Shown piece by piece: positions 26,175-34,583 of a stretch of 44,824 nucleotides of DNA. This DNA comes from UBA5972 sp964600965 (lineage in GTDB: Bacteria; Pseudomonadota; Alphaproteobacteria; Rhodobacterales; Rhodobacteraceae). The stretch spans positions 1 to 44,824 of the forward strand of contig CAZRLO010000009.1 of NCBI GenBank assembly GCA_964600965.1. The letters run 5' to 3'. Both the position numbers and the translations under genes were made by a program. Positions within the stretch are counted from its first letter, which is position 1; every line of letters starts with the position of its first letter. The notes below the pieces were generated by a model. It was not told the origin of the DNA, did not search any database, and worked only from the letters and a program-made list of their open reading frames with translations.

Positions 26175-26398
26175 CATTGGTCTGGCGATTTACCGGTCGG
26201 CCGGATTACGGATCTACCGGTCCATCGGTCCATCGGATTTCTGATCTACTGGTCTACCGGTTTTCTGATCCACTGGTCTACCGGTTATCCGGTCTACCGG
26301 TCATCCGATCTACCGGTTTTCCGGTTTTCCGGTTTTCCGGTTTTCCGATCTATCGGTTTTCCGGTCAACCGGTAAACTAGTTTTCCGGATCGGTTCGT
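26175..26398. repeat. Tandem array of 8-bp units (array 1, consensus TACCGGTY)
   Basis: The sequence can be cut into 28 consecutive 8-base units with no indel, for example taccggtc, catcggtc, tactggtc, atccggtc, ttccggtt. Most keep CGGT or a one-base variant, and ttccggtt repeats three times exactly at 26319-26342. Rotated, the units read YRGWYYWC, the same framework as the three other arrays in this window. The array is in a gap, not in a coding frame. No spacers of CRISPR size exist. Function unknown. Confidence 0.9.
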
Positions 26399-26429
26399 CA
26401 TTTTATTGTTTGATCAAAACGCATTAGCC

Positions 26430-26449
26430 ATGAGACGCCACTGTCTCAT
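26430..26449. repeat. Inverted repeat after array 1
   Basis: Perfect 7-bp arms ATGAGAC (26430-26436) and GTCTCAT (26443-26449) around GCCACT. It could be a hairpin or a dyad operator. No U-tract follows on either strand. Confidence 0.5.
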
Positions 26450-26850
26450 CCCTTGCCCGTCCTTTCCCAAAATGGCGCATCCGGGAAATGGTTCGCGCCC
26501 AAAATTGCCACCAGTCTTTCGCGAAACGTCGGACCCCGCCGACTTGGGCACGCCGTTTCTGTCCAACCCGCGAACGTCGTTCGCACCTCCGATCTGGCGT
26601 TCTTGCATCGGCTTCAACGACCGGCGGCGTTTGCGGTGGTCTCAATTCAACCCACGTATCCTCACCATTGGCCATGCAAAATCCGGAACCGAAAAGGCTA
26701 TGCCACGCCAATCACGATCGGGATTTTGCGGAGGGCCCGTTAAATCCACCCAAGCGTGATCGTGCGAGACGAATGTTCCATTACTGCGCGATTGGGTCAT
26801 CTTGCGCGATATATCGCCGCCCGTCTGCCAGCACGGGACCGGTGCCGTCG

Positions 26851-27603
26851 CTATTCGATCTGGCGGGTGGCAACCCGCGCAGCGGGCGCGGGCGCCGGAG
26901 CGCTTGAATATACCGGCCCGGAAATCTCTCGCAGCAGCTTCAGGCGGATCGCGCGGGCGAAATCGTCAAATCCGTCGGCGACCAGAACAAACGCTCCCGG
27001 GCCGCCGATCACCGATCTTTCGTAGTGGTCCAGCAGATCGACATTCGCCAGTTCACCCAGATCATATTCGTCGACCCGAATGACCAGGCCGTTGATGGTG
27101 ATCCCCCGGGCGACCGCCCCGTCGCGGGCCGCCCCGGTGCCGGGGGCGGTGCTGGTGCCATCGCCGGAAACATCGATCACCTGCCTTGCACCCAGAAAGG
27201 CATTCGCTTCGATCATGTCTGCGCTCGCCGTGATCGCGCCACCGATATCGGTAAAGCCACGCACCTGCCTCGAAGCTGTGGAAATCGACGCTGCCATGCG
27301 CTGCGCATCGGCTGTGCTTGCAAGCACTTGCCACCCAACCGCCAGCCTGACCTTTCCGCGTCCCGACCAGTGCACAACCCCAACCGCGATCGGCCCTGTG
27401 GCCCGAATTGCCGCCTGCACGCACTGGTCCAGAAATGCCGCCGCAAGCCCCTGTCGCTGAAGTTCGAATTCGCTCGTGTCGACGCTGGTTGACGTATCAA
27501 GCGCCAGAACCAGTTCTAGCGCGACCGCCTGTTGGGCCGACAATTCTGTCGACGACCAGACCATCAAAATCGCGGTCGCCCAACCAACCAGCAATCGCAC
27601 CAT
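26851..27603 (-). CDS. DUF1194 von Willebrand factor A-like exported protein
   Basis: 250-residue exported protein. A signal peptide (MVRLLVGWATAILMVWSSTELSA) precedes a von Willebrand factor A-type domain. Its metal-ion site has DTSTSVD near residue 32, followed by the family's RQVRGFTDIGGAI and VIDVSGDGTST motifs. This matches DUF1194 proteins, common in alphaproteobacteria and of unknown function; VWA domains usually mediate metal-dependent protein binding. The ATG at 27601-27603 has a GGAGGG ribosome site. It lies 108 bases downstream of the creatinase gene on the same strand. The end is alanine/proline-rich. Confidence 0.85.
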   Translation of the reverse strand: MVRLLVGWATAILMVWSSTELSAQQAVALELVLALDTSTSVDTSEFELQRQGLAAAFLDQCVQAAIRATGPIAVGVVHWSGRGKVRLAVGWQVLASTADAQRMAASISTASRQVRGFTDIGGAITASADMIEANAFLGARQVIDVSGDGTSTAPGTGAARDGAVARGITINGLVIRVDEYDLGELANVDLLDHYERSVIGGPGAFVLVADGFDDFARAIRLKLLREISGPVYSSAPAPAPAARVATRQIE

Positions 27604-27711
27604 GAAACCCTCCGCGCGCCATCCTGCCAGACGTTCTCCGATTGGCAAGCGTCAATCGGCCATATTCCCGGCAACGCGCCGCCCCGCCATCAATGCCGGG
27701 ACGGCCTGAAT

Positions 27712-28935
27712 TCAGGCGGCGATGATATTATGCGCAGGCCCATACGGGAACCTGGTGATGTTCTCGGCACCGTCTTCTGTCACGATAAGGATGTCGTGTT
27801 CGCGATAACCACCGGCGCCCGGCGCGCCGTCTGGGATGGTCAGCATCGGCTCCATCGAAACCACCATGCCCGGTTCCAGCACCGTGTCGATATCTTCGCG
27901 CAGTTCCAGGCCCGCCTCGCGCCCGTAATAGTGGCTCAGCACGCCGAACGAATGCCCGTAGCCGAACGAGCGGTATTGCAGCAGATCACGCTCGGCAAAA
28001 AAATCGTTGATCCCGTGGGTGATGCCCGAACAGGTCGCGCCCGGTCTGATCAGCGAAAGCCCCAGTTCATGCGCGCCGACATTGGCGTTCCAGATCTCGA
28101 GGCTGGCGGTATCCGGTTCGCCGATGAACAGCGTGCGCTCCAGCGCGGTATAATAGCCCGAGATCATCGGGAATGTGTTCAGGCTCAGAATATCGCCGTC
28201 CGCCAGTGCTCGGCAGGTCACCGGGTTGTGGGCCCCGTCGGTGTTCAGGCCCGATTGGAACCAGACCCAGCTATCGCGCATCTCGCTGTCGGGAAAGGAT
28301 TTCGCGATTTCCAATTCCATTGCATCACGGCCCGCCATCGCCACGTCGATTTCGCGAGTGCCGGTACGGATCGCGTCGCGCACCGCAAATCCGCCATGAT
28401 CGGCGATACGCGCACCTTCGCGGATCAATGCGATTTCTGCCGGCGATTTGGCCATGCGCTGAAACATGGTTGCCCCGGCAAGATCGACGGTTTTCACGGG
28501 TTCAAGGAAAGTGTTCAGCTTGCCGGATTGCTGGAGGTTCAGATGATCGCCCTCGTATCCGACGACCCGGCCCTTGCCAGCAACCGCACGCACGGCGCGC
28601 CAGTAATTGTCGCGCTTCCAGTCGGTGTAGACGATGTTATCGCAGGCCGACCTTCGCCCCGGCTGGCCCGCATCGATGCCCGCCGAAATCGTCACGGCGT
28701 CGTTTTCCGTAACCACGCAGGCATAGGGCCGCCCGAACGCACAATAAAGAAAACCCGAATAATAGGCGACATTGTGCATGGATGTCAGCACCGCCGCGCC
28801 AACGCCCGCGTCCGCCATGATCCGGCGCAGGCCGGCCAGCCGGGCGGCATATTCGGCGGCGGAAAACGGCAGCACCGCCGCGCCGCCATTGCGAAAGGGC
28901 GCGAATTCGGGACGTTGTGTGATTTGCATGTTCAT
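27712..28935 (-). CDS. Creatinase (creatine amidinohydrolase)
   Basis: 407-residue protein of the M24 pita-bread fold. It follows the Pseudomonas creatinase sequence along most of its length. The catalytic histidine is H236 (NTDGAHNPVT), and the substrate-binding E266 (YTALERTLF), R339 and E362 regions (GREAGLELREDIDT, VVSMEPM) are present. The metal ligands of true aminopeptidases are not recognisable, which argues against Xaa-Pro peptidase. It splits creatine into sarcosine and urea in the cytoplasm. The ATG at 28933-28935 follows GGAGG by 7 bases. A DAO-family oxidoreductase that might take sarcosine is 2 kb downstream. No creatininase or urease is in view. A related substrate cannot be excluded. 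Confidence 0.85.
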   Translation of the reverse strand: MNMQITQRPEFAPFRNGGAAVLPFSAAEYAARLAGLRRIMADAGVGAAVLTSMHNVAYYSGFLYCAFGRPYACVVTENDAVTISAGIDAGQPGRRSACDNIVYTDWKRDNYWRAVRAVAGKGRVVGYEGDHLNLQQSGKLNTFLEPVKTVDLAGATMFQRMAKSPAEIALIREGARIADHGGFAVRDAIRTGTREIDVAMAGRDAMELEIAKSFPDSEMRDSWVWFQSGLNTDGAHNPVTCRALADGDILSLNTFPMISGYYTALERTLFIGEPDTASLEIWNANVGAHELGLSLIRPGATCSGITHGINDFFAERDLLQYRSFGYGHSFGVLSHYYGREAGLELREDIDTVLEPGMVVSMEPMLTIPDGAPGAGGYREHDILIVTEDGAENITRFPYGPAHNIIAA

Positions 28936-29331
28936 TGTTGGACCTCCGGTCTCTGATCCGGTGGTCACGTCTGCCGCCGGAAGATAATCCGGGCGTTCAG
29001 GACAAGTTTGCGGGATTTTCTGACCCGCAGGCGGTGGATGTGCCACCTGACGACGCCATCGCCAGTGCCTACGGCGGCGTTTACACGCGAATCCGCGAAA
29101 GTCAAAAGGATTTTTCGTGGGTCGCGTGCCGATCCAAGACGGCGAGCACGCCAAACCCATCGTCGCGCGCGAAACGCCGCTTGACCCGGCGATCCGGCGC
29201 TGCCGGTACCGCGTGATCATCCGCGCCCCGATTTCCTCAGGCCCGGGTGTCGTGGAATCAGAGTTCGCATCGTTGAAATCAGGGAAAACGCGAGGATCGC
29301 GCCCGACCCCGTGGCGGGGGTTTGGGTGAAG

Positions 29332-29369
29332 CCTGCAAAGGTCTTGCTTTGAAAGGCAGTCTTTGCAGG
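29332..29369. repeat. Perfect 9-bp inverted repeat
   Basis: CCTGCAAAG (29332-29340) and CTTTGCAGG (29361-29369) enclose 20 bases, which themselves contain CTTTGAAAG. It can form a stable hairpin. No nearby gene explains it. Confidence 0.5.
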
Positions 29370-29631
29370 GCGTCCAGACGTGGTAACATTTCGCGCGCCG
29401 TTGGGGGTGACGGCCGTCCATGAACGCTCCGGGGGGCGTATCAGGCCCAAACGGGCAGAGCCCAATTGCGCGAACCGGATTGCGGGCGATCCGGGGTGCA
29501 AAGGTCGTCTATGATGCAAGCTTTGGATTCGAATGACGAATAATACGCCAATGGAAACGCGCTTCGGAGATTCGCATTGACGGATCAATCGTGCGCTGTT
29601 GCAAATGACCATGGCCGGGCATCTAACCCGC

Positions 29632-29679
29632 CAGTCAACCAGTCAACCAGTCAACCAGACGTCTAGACCACTAGACCAA
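29632..29679. repeat. Tandem array of 8-bp units (array 2)
   Basis: Six consecutive units: cagtcaac three times, then cagacgtc, tagaccac, tagaccaa. They fit the framework YRGWCNNC. GTCTAG (29661-29666) and CTAGAC (29671-29676) form an inverted repeat around ACCA. An AT-rich island follows at once. Confidence 0.85.
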
Positions 29680-30286
29680 CCAAATACGACATAATATATT
29701 GATATATCACGATAATATGAAATTCCGCCGGCGATGTTAACCTGCAAACCGGCGCCGTTTCCCGTGCAAGCCGGCGAGGTTTCATCTTTGAAATTCAGTT
29801 CAACCGCCCGCCTCCGTCAGAGACGCGACGCCGGTTTTCCGCGATTCAGTTCGCAGATAACAACCGCCGAAAGACCCGTGTCGCAAGGTGGCGCCGCCAC
29901 AGGGTCCGATCCGCGCCGCGCTCCCACGGAAGCACGGTGTCGAAAGCCTCGGCCTCTTGCAGCATCCATTTCATCCAGCGGCGTTGTTTTGGCATCATCG
30001 GCTCCGTTGCGTCCCGGTTCTACTGATCCCCGACAGGTACGCATCAACGCGCCCGGAACGTCGTCAATTTCGGTTGGCAATGGGGCTTGTTCATGGCTGA
30101 TTTTGGGTAAATGGCCGACAATCCGGTCCCTGATGCACCGCACGGCGACGCCGGTCAATTCAGGTGATTGTGAAATTAAAACAACATATTACCAAATTTC
30201 TGGTCCGTCTAGGGGTGCCTGATTATGGCGATAACGCGACGCTGCCAGCGCCGCGTGAGCCATGTTGCCGTGTCAGCCGGACGCCC

Positions 30287-31045
30287 TCAGAGCGTGATCG
30301 CCGCGATCAGACGCCCGTAATCTTTGTCGCCAGCCCGCGATGACCGCCGGTACGAGAAAAACCGCCCGGGCTCGGAAAAGGTGCAATGCCCGGTCCAGAC
30401 AGCGCACCCGATGCCGGTCGCCCGCAGGCGGCCCATACCGTAGCCCGGCAAGTCAAAGAGCAACCTGTCGCCGGTTCCGGCGGCGAAATAGGCGGCGCTG
30501 CCTGCGTCCACATCGCAGAAACGATCGCGGAACTCGGGCCCGACTTCGTAAGCATCCGGCCCGATGCAAGGCCCGATCACGGCGGCGATATCGGTGCGTT
30601 CGGCGCCCAGATCCACCATGGCCGCAACGGTCGCCTCCAACACCCCGCCCAACGCACCTTTCCACCCGGCATGGGCGGCACCGATCACACCGGCGCGTGC
30701 GTCACCAAACAGCACCGGCTGGCAATCCGCAGTCAGAATGCCCAACAGATGACCCGGGGTAGCGCAGACCATCGCATCACATTTCGGTCGCGGCACCGGA
30801 ACCGGACCGTTCACCACGATCACATCGCTGGAATGGGTCTGGTGCACGGTCGCAAGGCGCGTTTCACCAACGCCAAACCAATCTGAAACCCGCTGGCGAT
30901 TGGTCCGTATCGCATCGGCGTGATCCGACGAGCCCGGCCCGCAATTCAGGCTTGCGAACATCCCGGTCGATGCGCCGCCAGCACGGCCAAAAAAGCCGTG
31001 ACGCAACGGCTGCAAATCGGGCGCGGTGATGATATCAAGATCCAT
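30287..31045 (-). CDS. pgeF: Peptidoglycan editing factor PgeF (YfiH/laccase-domain protein)
   Basis: 252-residue protein of the YfiH family. The zinc-binding His/Cys set is visible in TVHQTHSSDV, LTADCQPVLFG and GAAHAGWKG. Family members were first called polyphenol oxidases; E. coli PgeF prevents L-serine being used in place of L-alanine in peptidoglycan, and others act on purine nucleosides. The ATG sits directly after the stop of the midA-like gene with no gap, so it is the last gene of lgt-midA-pgeF, a common alphaproteobacterial order. Confidence 0.92.
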   Translation of the reverse strand: MDLDIITAPDLQPLRHGFFGRAGGASTGMFASLNCGPGSSDHADAIRTNRQRVSDWFGVGETRLATVHQTHSSDVIVVNGPVPVPRPKCDAMVCATPGHLLGILTADCQPVLFGDARAGVIGAAHAGWKGALGGVLEATVAAMVDLGAERTDIAAVIGPCIGPDAYEVGPEFRDRFCDVDAGSAAYFAAGTGDRLLFDLPGYGMGRLRATGIGCAVWTGHCTFSEPGRFFSYRRSSRAGDKDYGRLIAAITL

Positions 31046-32107
31046 TCAGTCAAATCCGGGCGGAGGCGTGGTGCCGTTAGCGTGAAACGCCATCGCCTTG
31101 AACAGGCTCCCCATTTCGTCCGGGTGCGTCAACCGGCGATATGCGGCGAGATGGCTGCGCAATGCCGATCCTTCCAGCCAAGTGGCCAACCTTTTCGCCC
31201 GCGAAGCGATGCCCAGCCGTTCAAGCAGCACGCCCTGATCGGTCAGTCCGGTCGCGGAAACCGCCCTTGCCGCCCTTGCCAGTGCCGCAAAATCGACATG
31301 TGCGGTCAGATCGGCCTGCCCCGGATCGGCCAGCGGATCGGCGTGCGCGTGGCCCCGGACCGCCTGAAAGGTTTCGCCAATCTGCCCGGCATGCCCATAA
31401 TCGACGATGATCGCGGCACCGCCATGCGCGGTGATCTGGTGGGCGATCTCGGACATGATCGCGGCACCGGCGGGTGACACCTCGACCAGATCGCCGGGCA
31501 CGGGTTTTTCCGGGCCGGCGGAAAACGCGGCGTGCGGGATCGGAGTTGCCAGCCCGAAAACCAGATCGTCGCCATCAAGTCCGATCATCCGCTCCTGCCA
31601 GCCGGCCCCGGTGCAGACGAATTGGCGGATCGGAAGTGCGTCGAAAAATTCGTTCGCGACCAGAAACACCGGCATTTCCGGCAGGCCGCTGATCTGGGTG
31701 GTCCATCGTGCGCGTCGTCCGTGCAGTTCCCGTTCTTGCCGGTCACGCAGAACCGGGCTGGCCTCGACCAGCCACGGGTTTGCTGCGGTCAGGAAATCCG
31801 GCACGCTTTGGCCCACCCGCAGGATATCGGCCATCAGGGTGCCGCGTCCGGGCCCGAGTTCGGCCAGCGCGAACGGCGCAGGCTGTCCCTGATTGCGCCA
31901 ACACTCCACCAGCGCCGCGCCCAGCATTTCACCAAACATCTGCGAAATCTCGGGTGCGGTGGTAAAATCACCCTGCCGGCCCAAGGGATCGCCGCGCATG
32001 TAATAGCCGTGCGTTGGGTGCAGCAGGCAAATGTTCATGTATTCCGCCACACTGATCGGCCCAAGCCGCCTGATCCGGCGGGCCAGAAGGGCCTTGAGAC
32101 CGCTCAT
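31046..32107 (-). CDS. SAM-dependent methyltransferase, MidA/NDUFAF7 family
   Basis: 353-residue class I methyltransferase (COG1565). N-terminal motifs ISVAEYMNICLLHPTHGYYM and GDFTTAPEISQMFGEM are highly typical, followed by the SAM-binding ELGPGRGTLMADILR. The mitochondrial relative NDUFAF7 dimethylates an arginine on a complex I subunit, so a role in respiratory complex I assembly is plausible in bacteria. The ATG at 32105-32107 overlaps the lgt stop (ATGA). The longer open frame reads back into lgt and is rejected. Confidence 0.9.
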   Translation of the reverse strand: MSGLKALLARRIRRLGPISVAEYMNICLLHPTHGYYMRGDPLGRQGDFTTAPEISQMFGEMLGAALVECWRNQGQPAPFALAELGPGRGTLMADILRVGQSVPDFLTAANPWLVEASPVLRDRQERELHGRRARWTTQISGLPEMPVFLVANEFFDALPIRQFVCTGAGWQERMIGLDGDDLVFGLATPIPHAAFSAGPEKPVPGDLVEVSPAGAAIMSEIAHQITAHGGAAIIVDYGHAGQIGETFQAVRGHAHADPLADPGQADLTAHVDFAALARAARAVSATGLTDQGVLLERLGIASRAKRLATWLEGSALRSHLAAYRRLTHPDEMGSLFKAMAFHANGTTPPPGFD

Positions 32108-33003
32108 GCCCTCTGGCGAACCACGACGATAATCGCGACGCCAACCAGCAGCATCGGCAGGCTCAGAACCTGCCCCATCGTCAGGCCCCAGCTTTCGGGA
32201 TTGGCGCCCAGGCGCAACACATGCCCCCACGGGTTATCGACGGTGGCAAATTGCGCATCGGCCTGCCGGAACAGTTCGACAAAGCTGCGCGATGCACCGT
32301 AGAGGATCAGAAACATCCCGATCATCTGCCCCGGCAGTTTCAACCACCCGCGCCGATGCGCCAGCCAGAACATGATCACCCCAAGCAATATCCCCTCGAG
32401 CCCCGCCTCGTAAAGCTGCGACGGGTGTCGTGCACATATTGCCAGCCAGCCGTCGGGGCAGGTCTGGGCGGCGGATCCCGGAAACACCACGCCCCAGGGC
32501 AGGGTCGTGGGCCTGCCCCAAAGCTCGGCGTTGATGAAATTGGCGACGCGCCCGAAAAACAGGCCGATGGCCACGGTCACCGCGAAACAATCGCCAACGC
32601 CCGCAACCGATAATCCATGTTTGCGCGCGTACAAAACGCCAGCCACAATCACGCCGACGAACCCGCCATGAAACGACATTCCGCCTTGCCAGATCATCGG
32701 AATCTCCAGCGGATAGGCAAGATAATAGCCGGGTTGATAAAACAGCACGAAACCCAGCCGCCCGCCAAGCACGACGCCGATGATCACCCAGGTCAGGATA
32801 TCCTCGGCCTGTTTTACGTCCAGCGGGGGGTAGTCATCGGGCCACAATCCGGGGCGTCGGATCAGCAGCACGACCCACCGCCACGCCAGCACCAACCCTG
32901 CGATATAGGCCAGCGCGTACCAGCGCAGTGCCAGCGTCACCGGACCCAGCTCGATCGAGAATATCTCGGGTGAAATATCGGGAAACGGAAGAACAGCCTG
33001 CAC
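32104..33003 (-). CDS. lgt: Prolipoprotein diacylglyceryl transferase Lgt
   Basis: 299-residue inner-membrane enzyme with about seven transmembrane helices. It transfers diacylglycerol from phosphatidylglycerol to the lipobox cysteine of lipoproteins. The family signature GRVANFINAELWGRPT and the conserved MSFHGGFVGVI are present. I chose the GTG at 33001-33003 (MQAVLPFPDISPEIFSIELG), which matches the usual N-terminus of relatives; an upstream GTG at 33037-33039 would add 12 charged residues. First gene of the lgt-midA-pgeF operon, divergent from ubiK. Confidence 0.94.
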   Translation of the reverse strand: MQAVLPFPDISPEIFSIELGPVTLALRWYALAYIAGLVLAWRWVVLLIRRPGLWPDDYPPLDVKQAEDILTWVIIGVVLGGRLGFVLFYQPGYYLAYPLEIPMIWQGGMSFHGGFVGVIVAGVLYARKHGLSVAGVGDCFAVTVAIGLFFGRVANFINAELWGRPTTLPWGVVFPGSAAQTCPDGWLAICARHPSQLYEAGLEGILLGVIMFWLAHRRGWLKLPGQMIGMFLILYGASRSFVELFRQADAQFATVDNPWGHVLRLGANPESWGLTMGQVLSLPMLLVGVAIIVVVRQRA

Positions 33004-33122
33004 GGTCTTGCTTTCGGTTGGGTGTCGTTTCCTGCCCACGGCTTTTGCTTCAAGTCAACCGCAACCTTGGCAATTCCGCGTGAAAACCCCATATGTCAGG
33101 AACAGAAACAGCGGAGATCCCG

Positions 33123-33425
33123 ATGCAGACCCGGAACAAGATTTTTGACGACATTTCGCAACTGATGAACAACGCCGTCGGCGTCGCCCAAGGTGCCAAG
33201 GACGAAGCGGAAAACGCGATGAAGGCCTGGGTAGACCGCTGGTTGGCGGATCGGGACTTTGTCACCCGCGAGGAGTTCGATGCAATGAAAGCGATGGCAC
33301 AAAAGGCGCGCACGGAAAATGAAAAGCTGTCCGCGCGGCTTTCGGCATTGGAATCACCGGCGCCGAAAAAGGCGAAACCCAGGGCCAAAGCCAAACCGGC
33401 CACCACCGCCAGGAAAGGTTCCTGA
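33123..33425 (+). CDS. ubiK: UbiK accessory factor (BMFP-domain protein)
   Basis: 100-residue protein: an amphipathic N-terminal helix (MQTRNKIFDDISQLMNNAVG), then VTREEFDAMKAMAQKARTENEKLSARLSALE as a coiled coil, then a lysine/alanine/proline-rich tail. This is the BMFP family (DUF526), renamed UbiK, a membrane-fusogenic helper of aerobic ubiquinone synthesis that binds UbiJ. The ATG at 33123 has GGAG upstream. The neighbouring divergent lgt is a usual partner in this group. Confidence 0.87.
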   Translation: MQTRNKIFDDISQLMNNAVGVAQGAKDEAENAMKAWVDRWLADRDFVTREEFDAMKAMAQKARTENEKLSARLSALESPAPKKAKPRAKAKPATTARKGS

Positions 33426-33464
33426 CCGTACAACGCCCAAACCCGCCCAGCAGCCGGCGCATTC

Positions 33465-33501
33465 TGTGGATAAGTGGCCCCTGAGGGGGTACCTGTCCAC
33501 A
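33465..33501. promoter_or_regulatory. DnaA-box-like pair in an AT-rich leader
   Basis: TGTGGATAA at 33465-33473 is a perfect DnaA box (TTATCCACA on the minus strand). CTGTCCACA at 33493-33501 matches 7 of 9 on the other strand. An AT-rich stretch follows (about 33503-33545) before the YbjN-like gene. Two boxes are too few for an origin; DnaA control of the downstream gene is possible. Confidence 0.35.
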
Positions 33502-33666
33502 GATTTGGTTAACACTATCATTTTCATCAATTTTATTCTTTACAGGTCCCCGGATTCGGACCACCATATATTGTAAGGTCGTTCGCAATACCCACGACCA
33601 CTGGTGAGGCACCCAACCTGTAGCAGAAATGATAATCTGCAAGGAGAGCATAGAAGGGCGCAGGCA

Positions 33667-34170
33667 ATGGCAAACCCCGAACACTATCTCGATCATGTGG
33701 AAATCCACCCGATCGACATCGTGGAAACACTGGCAGAGCATCATGCCTGGGATTTCGACCGCATTGCGGACGACCAGATCGCGATGGCGATCGAGGGGGC
33801 GTGGCGGACCTATTCCATCACGCTCGCCTGGTCCGGTCGCGACGAGACCCTGCGGCTGATCTGCTCGTTCGAAATGGCACCTCCGCCGGAAAAGCTGCCG
33901 GGATTGTACGAAGTTCTGAATGCCGCGAACGACAGATGCTGGACCGGCGCGTTCACCTTCTGGCCGGAACAGAAGCTGATGGCATACCGGTACGGATTGC
34001 TGTTGACCGGCGACGAAACCGCCGGTGCCGCGCAAATCGACGCGATCGTGCAAAGCGCCGTGACCAGTTGCGAACGTTTCTATCCGGCGTTCCAACTGGT
34101 GTGCTGGGGCGACGACACGCCGAAAGTGGCGCTGGATGTCGCGATGGGTTCGGCATGGGGAACCGCCTGA
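33667..34170 (+). CDS. YbjN-domain protein
   Basis: 167-residue soluble protein of the YbjN family, known in alphaproteobacteria as a conserved small protein with a type III secretion chaperone-like fold. Motifs seen are WRTYSITLAWSGRDETLRLICSFEMAPP and WTGAFTFWPEQKLMAYRYGLLL. The precise role is unknown; E. coli YbjN affects motility and stress responses. The ATG at 33667 has a GAAGGG-type site about 10 bases upstream. The gene stands alone, with a DnaA-box-like pair in its leader. Confidence 0.82.
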   Translation: MANPEHYLDHVEIHPIDIVETLAEHHAWDFDRIADDQIAMAIEGAWRTYSITLAWSGRDETLRLICSFEMAPPPEKLPGLYEVLNAANDRCWTGAFTFWPEQKLMAYRYGLLLTGDETAGAAQIDAIVQSAVTSCERFYPAFQLVCWGDDTPKVALDVAMGSAWGTA

Positions 34171-34215
34171 ACCGAAAATCCCATCGTTTGGAAAACATTC
34201 GCTCGGCCAAATGCG

Positions 34216-34234
34216 GTTCAATACTAGATTGAAC
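34216..34234 (+). repeat. Inverted repeat after the YbjN-like gene
   Basis: GTTCAAT (34216-34222) and ATTGAAC (34228-34234) around ACTAG form a perfect 7-bp dyad 45 bases after the stop. It lacks a U-run, so it is a weak terminator candidate or an operator. Confidence 0.45.
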
Positions 34235-34331
34235 GGAAGGCATCCAAGGCTGTCATGCGCGACAACCAGTTGCACTTGATCATCATGAAATCCAATATAA
34301 CTGTTTTATGTCAATGTGTTATAGCATTATC

Positions 34332-34427
34332 CAGTCGTCTAGCCGTCTAGACGACCAGTCGGCCGGACGGCTGGACGACCGGTCGGTTGGACGACCAGAC
34401 GGCCGGACCGCTGGCCCATTAGTGCGA
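34332..34427. repeat. Tandem array of 8-bp units (array 3)
   Basis: Twelve consecutive octamers without indels: cagtcgtc, tagccgtc, tagacgac, cagtcggc, cggacggc, tggacgac, cggtcggt, tggacgac, cagacggc, cggaccgc, tggcccat and a decayed last unit. Consensus is YRGWCGRC. The first part forms a 9-bp inverted repeat, GTCGTCTAG (34334-34342) and CTAGACGAC (34347-34355), around CCGT. It follows an AT-rich island. Confidence 0.9.
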
Positions 34428-34583
34428 TGCGGGGCAACCAGAAACAGATCCTGAACCTCCGGCCCTTTGGCAAAGCCGCCTGTCCTTCGCGATATTCAGA
34501 TTGCTGCGCGGATCGGATCGTCAGTCCGATGTGCCAATCGCGTATCTTGCCGCTCCGATTTCTGGCGCAAGATCACGCAGGCC

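Larger units (their letters stand above)
25620..26850. other. Long intergenic region containing an octamer array
   Basis: 1231 bases without a supported gene. Long open frames on both strands here have no start signals and no family features. It contains a 28-unit tandem array of 8-bp units (listed separately) and a 7-bp inverted repeat (ATGAGAC and GTCTCAT, 26430-26449). The stretch just after the array (26395-26425) is AT-rich against the GC-rich background. Confidence 0.6.
28936..30286. other. Long intergenic region with octamer array and AT-rich island
   Basis: 1351 bases with no gene I can support. Frames in it are short, lack ribosome sites and match nothing. It holds a 9-bp inverted repeat (29332-29369), an octamer array (29632-29679) and, right after that, an AT-rich island (29688-29725). 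A second AT-rich stretch lies at about 30165-30200. No tRNA or sRNA family was recognised. Confidence 0.6.
34171..34583. other. Intergenic region with inverted repeat and octamer array
   Basis: 413 bases between the convergent YbjN-like gene and hemF. It contains a 7-bp inverted repeat (34216-34234), an AT-rich island (34290-34330) and octamer array 3 (34332-34427). No gene is supported. Confidence 0.6.

Noticed and set aside
24579..26375. 598-codon plus-strand frame opposite the DAO-family gene, running into octamer array 1
   Set aside because: Antisense to a real flavoenzyme, and its end simply translates the 8-bp repeats; no protein family character.
26175..26398. CRISPR array
   Set aside because: Period is 8 bp with no unique spacers of 25-40 bp and no cas genes.
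27712..28935. DMSP lyase DddP (also M24 family, common in roseobacters)
   Set aside because: Sequence follows creatinase closely (NTDGAHNPVT, YTALERTLF) and lacks the DddP-type C-terminal metal motifs I remember.
28936..30286. Small open frames on both strands (for example 29217-29612 minus, 29734-30222 plus)
   Set aside because: No ribosome sites, odd composition and no recognisable motif.
33465..33545. Chromosomal replication origin
   Set aside because: Only one perfect DnaA box and one weak one, and none of the genes usually near an alphaproteobacterial origin.
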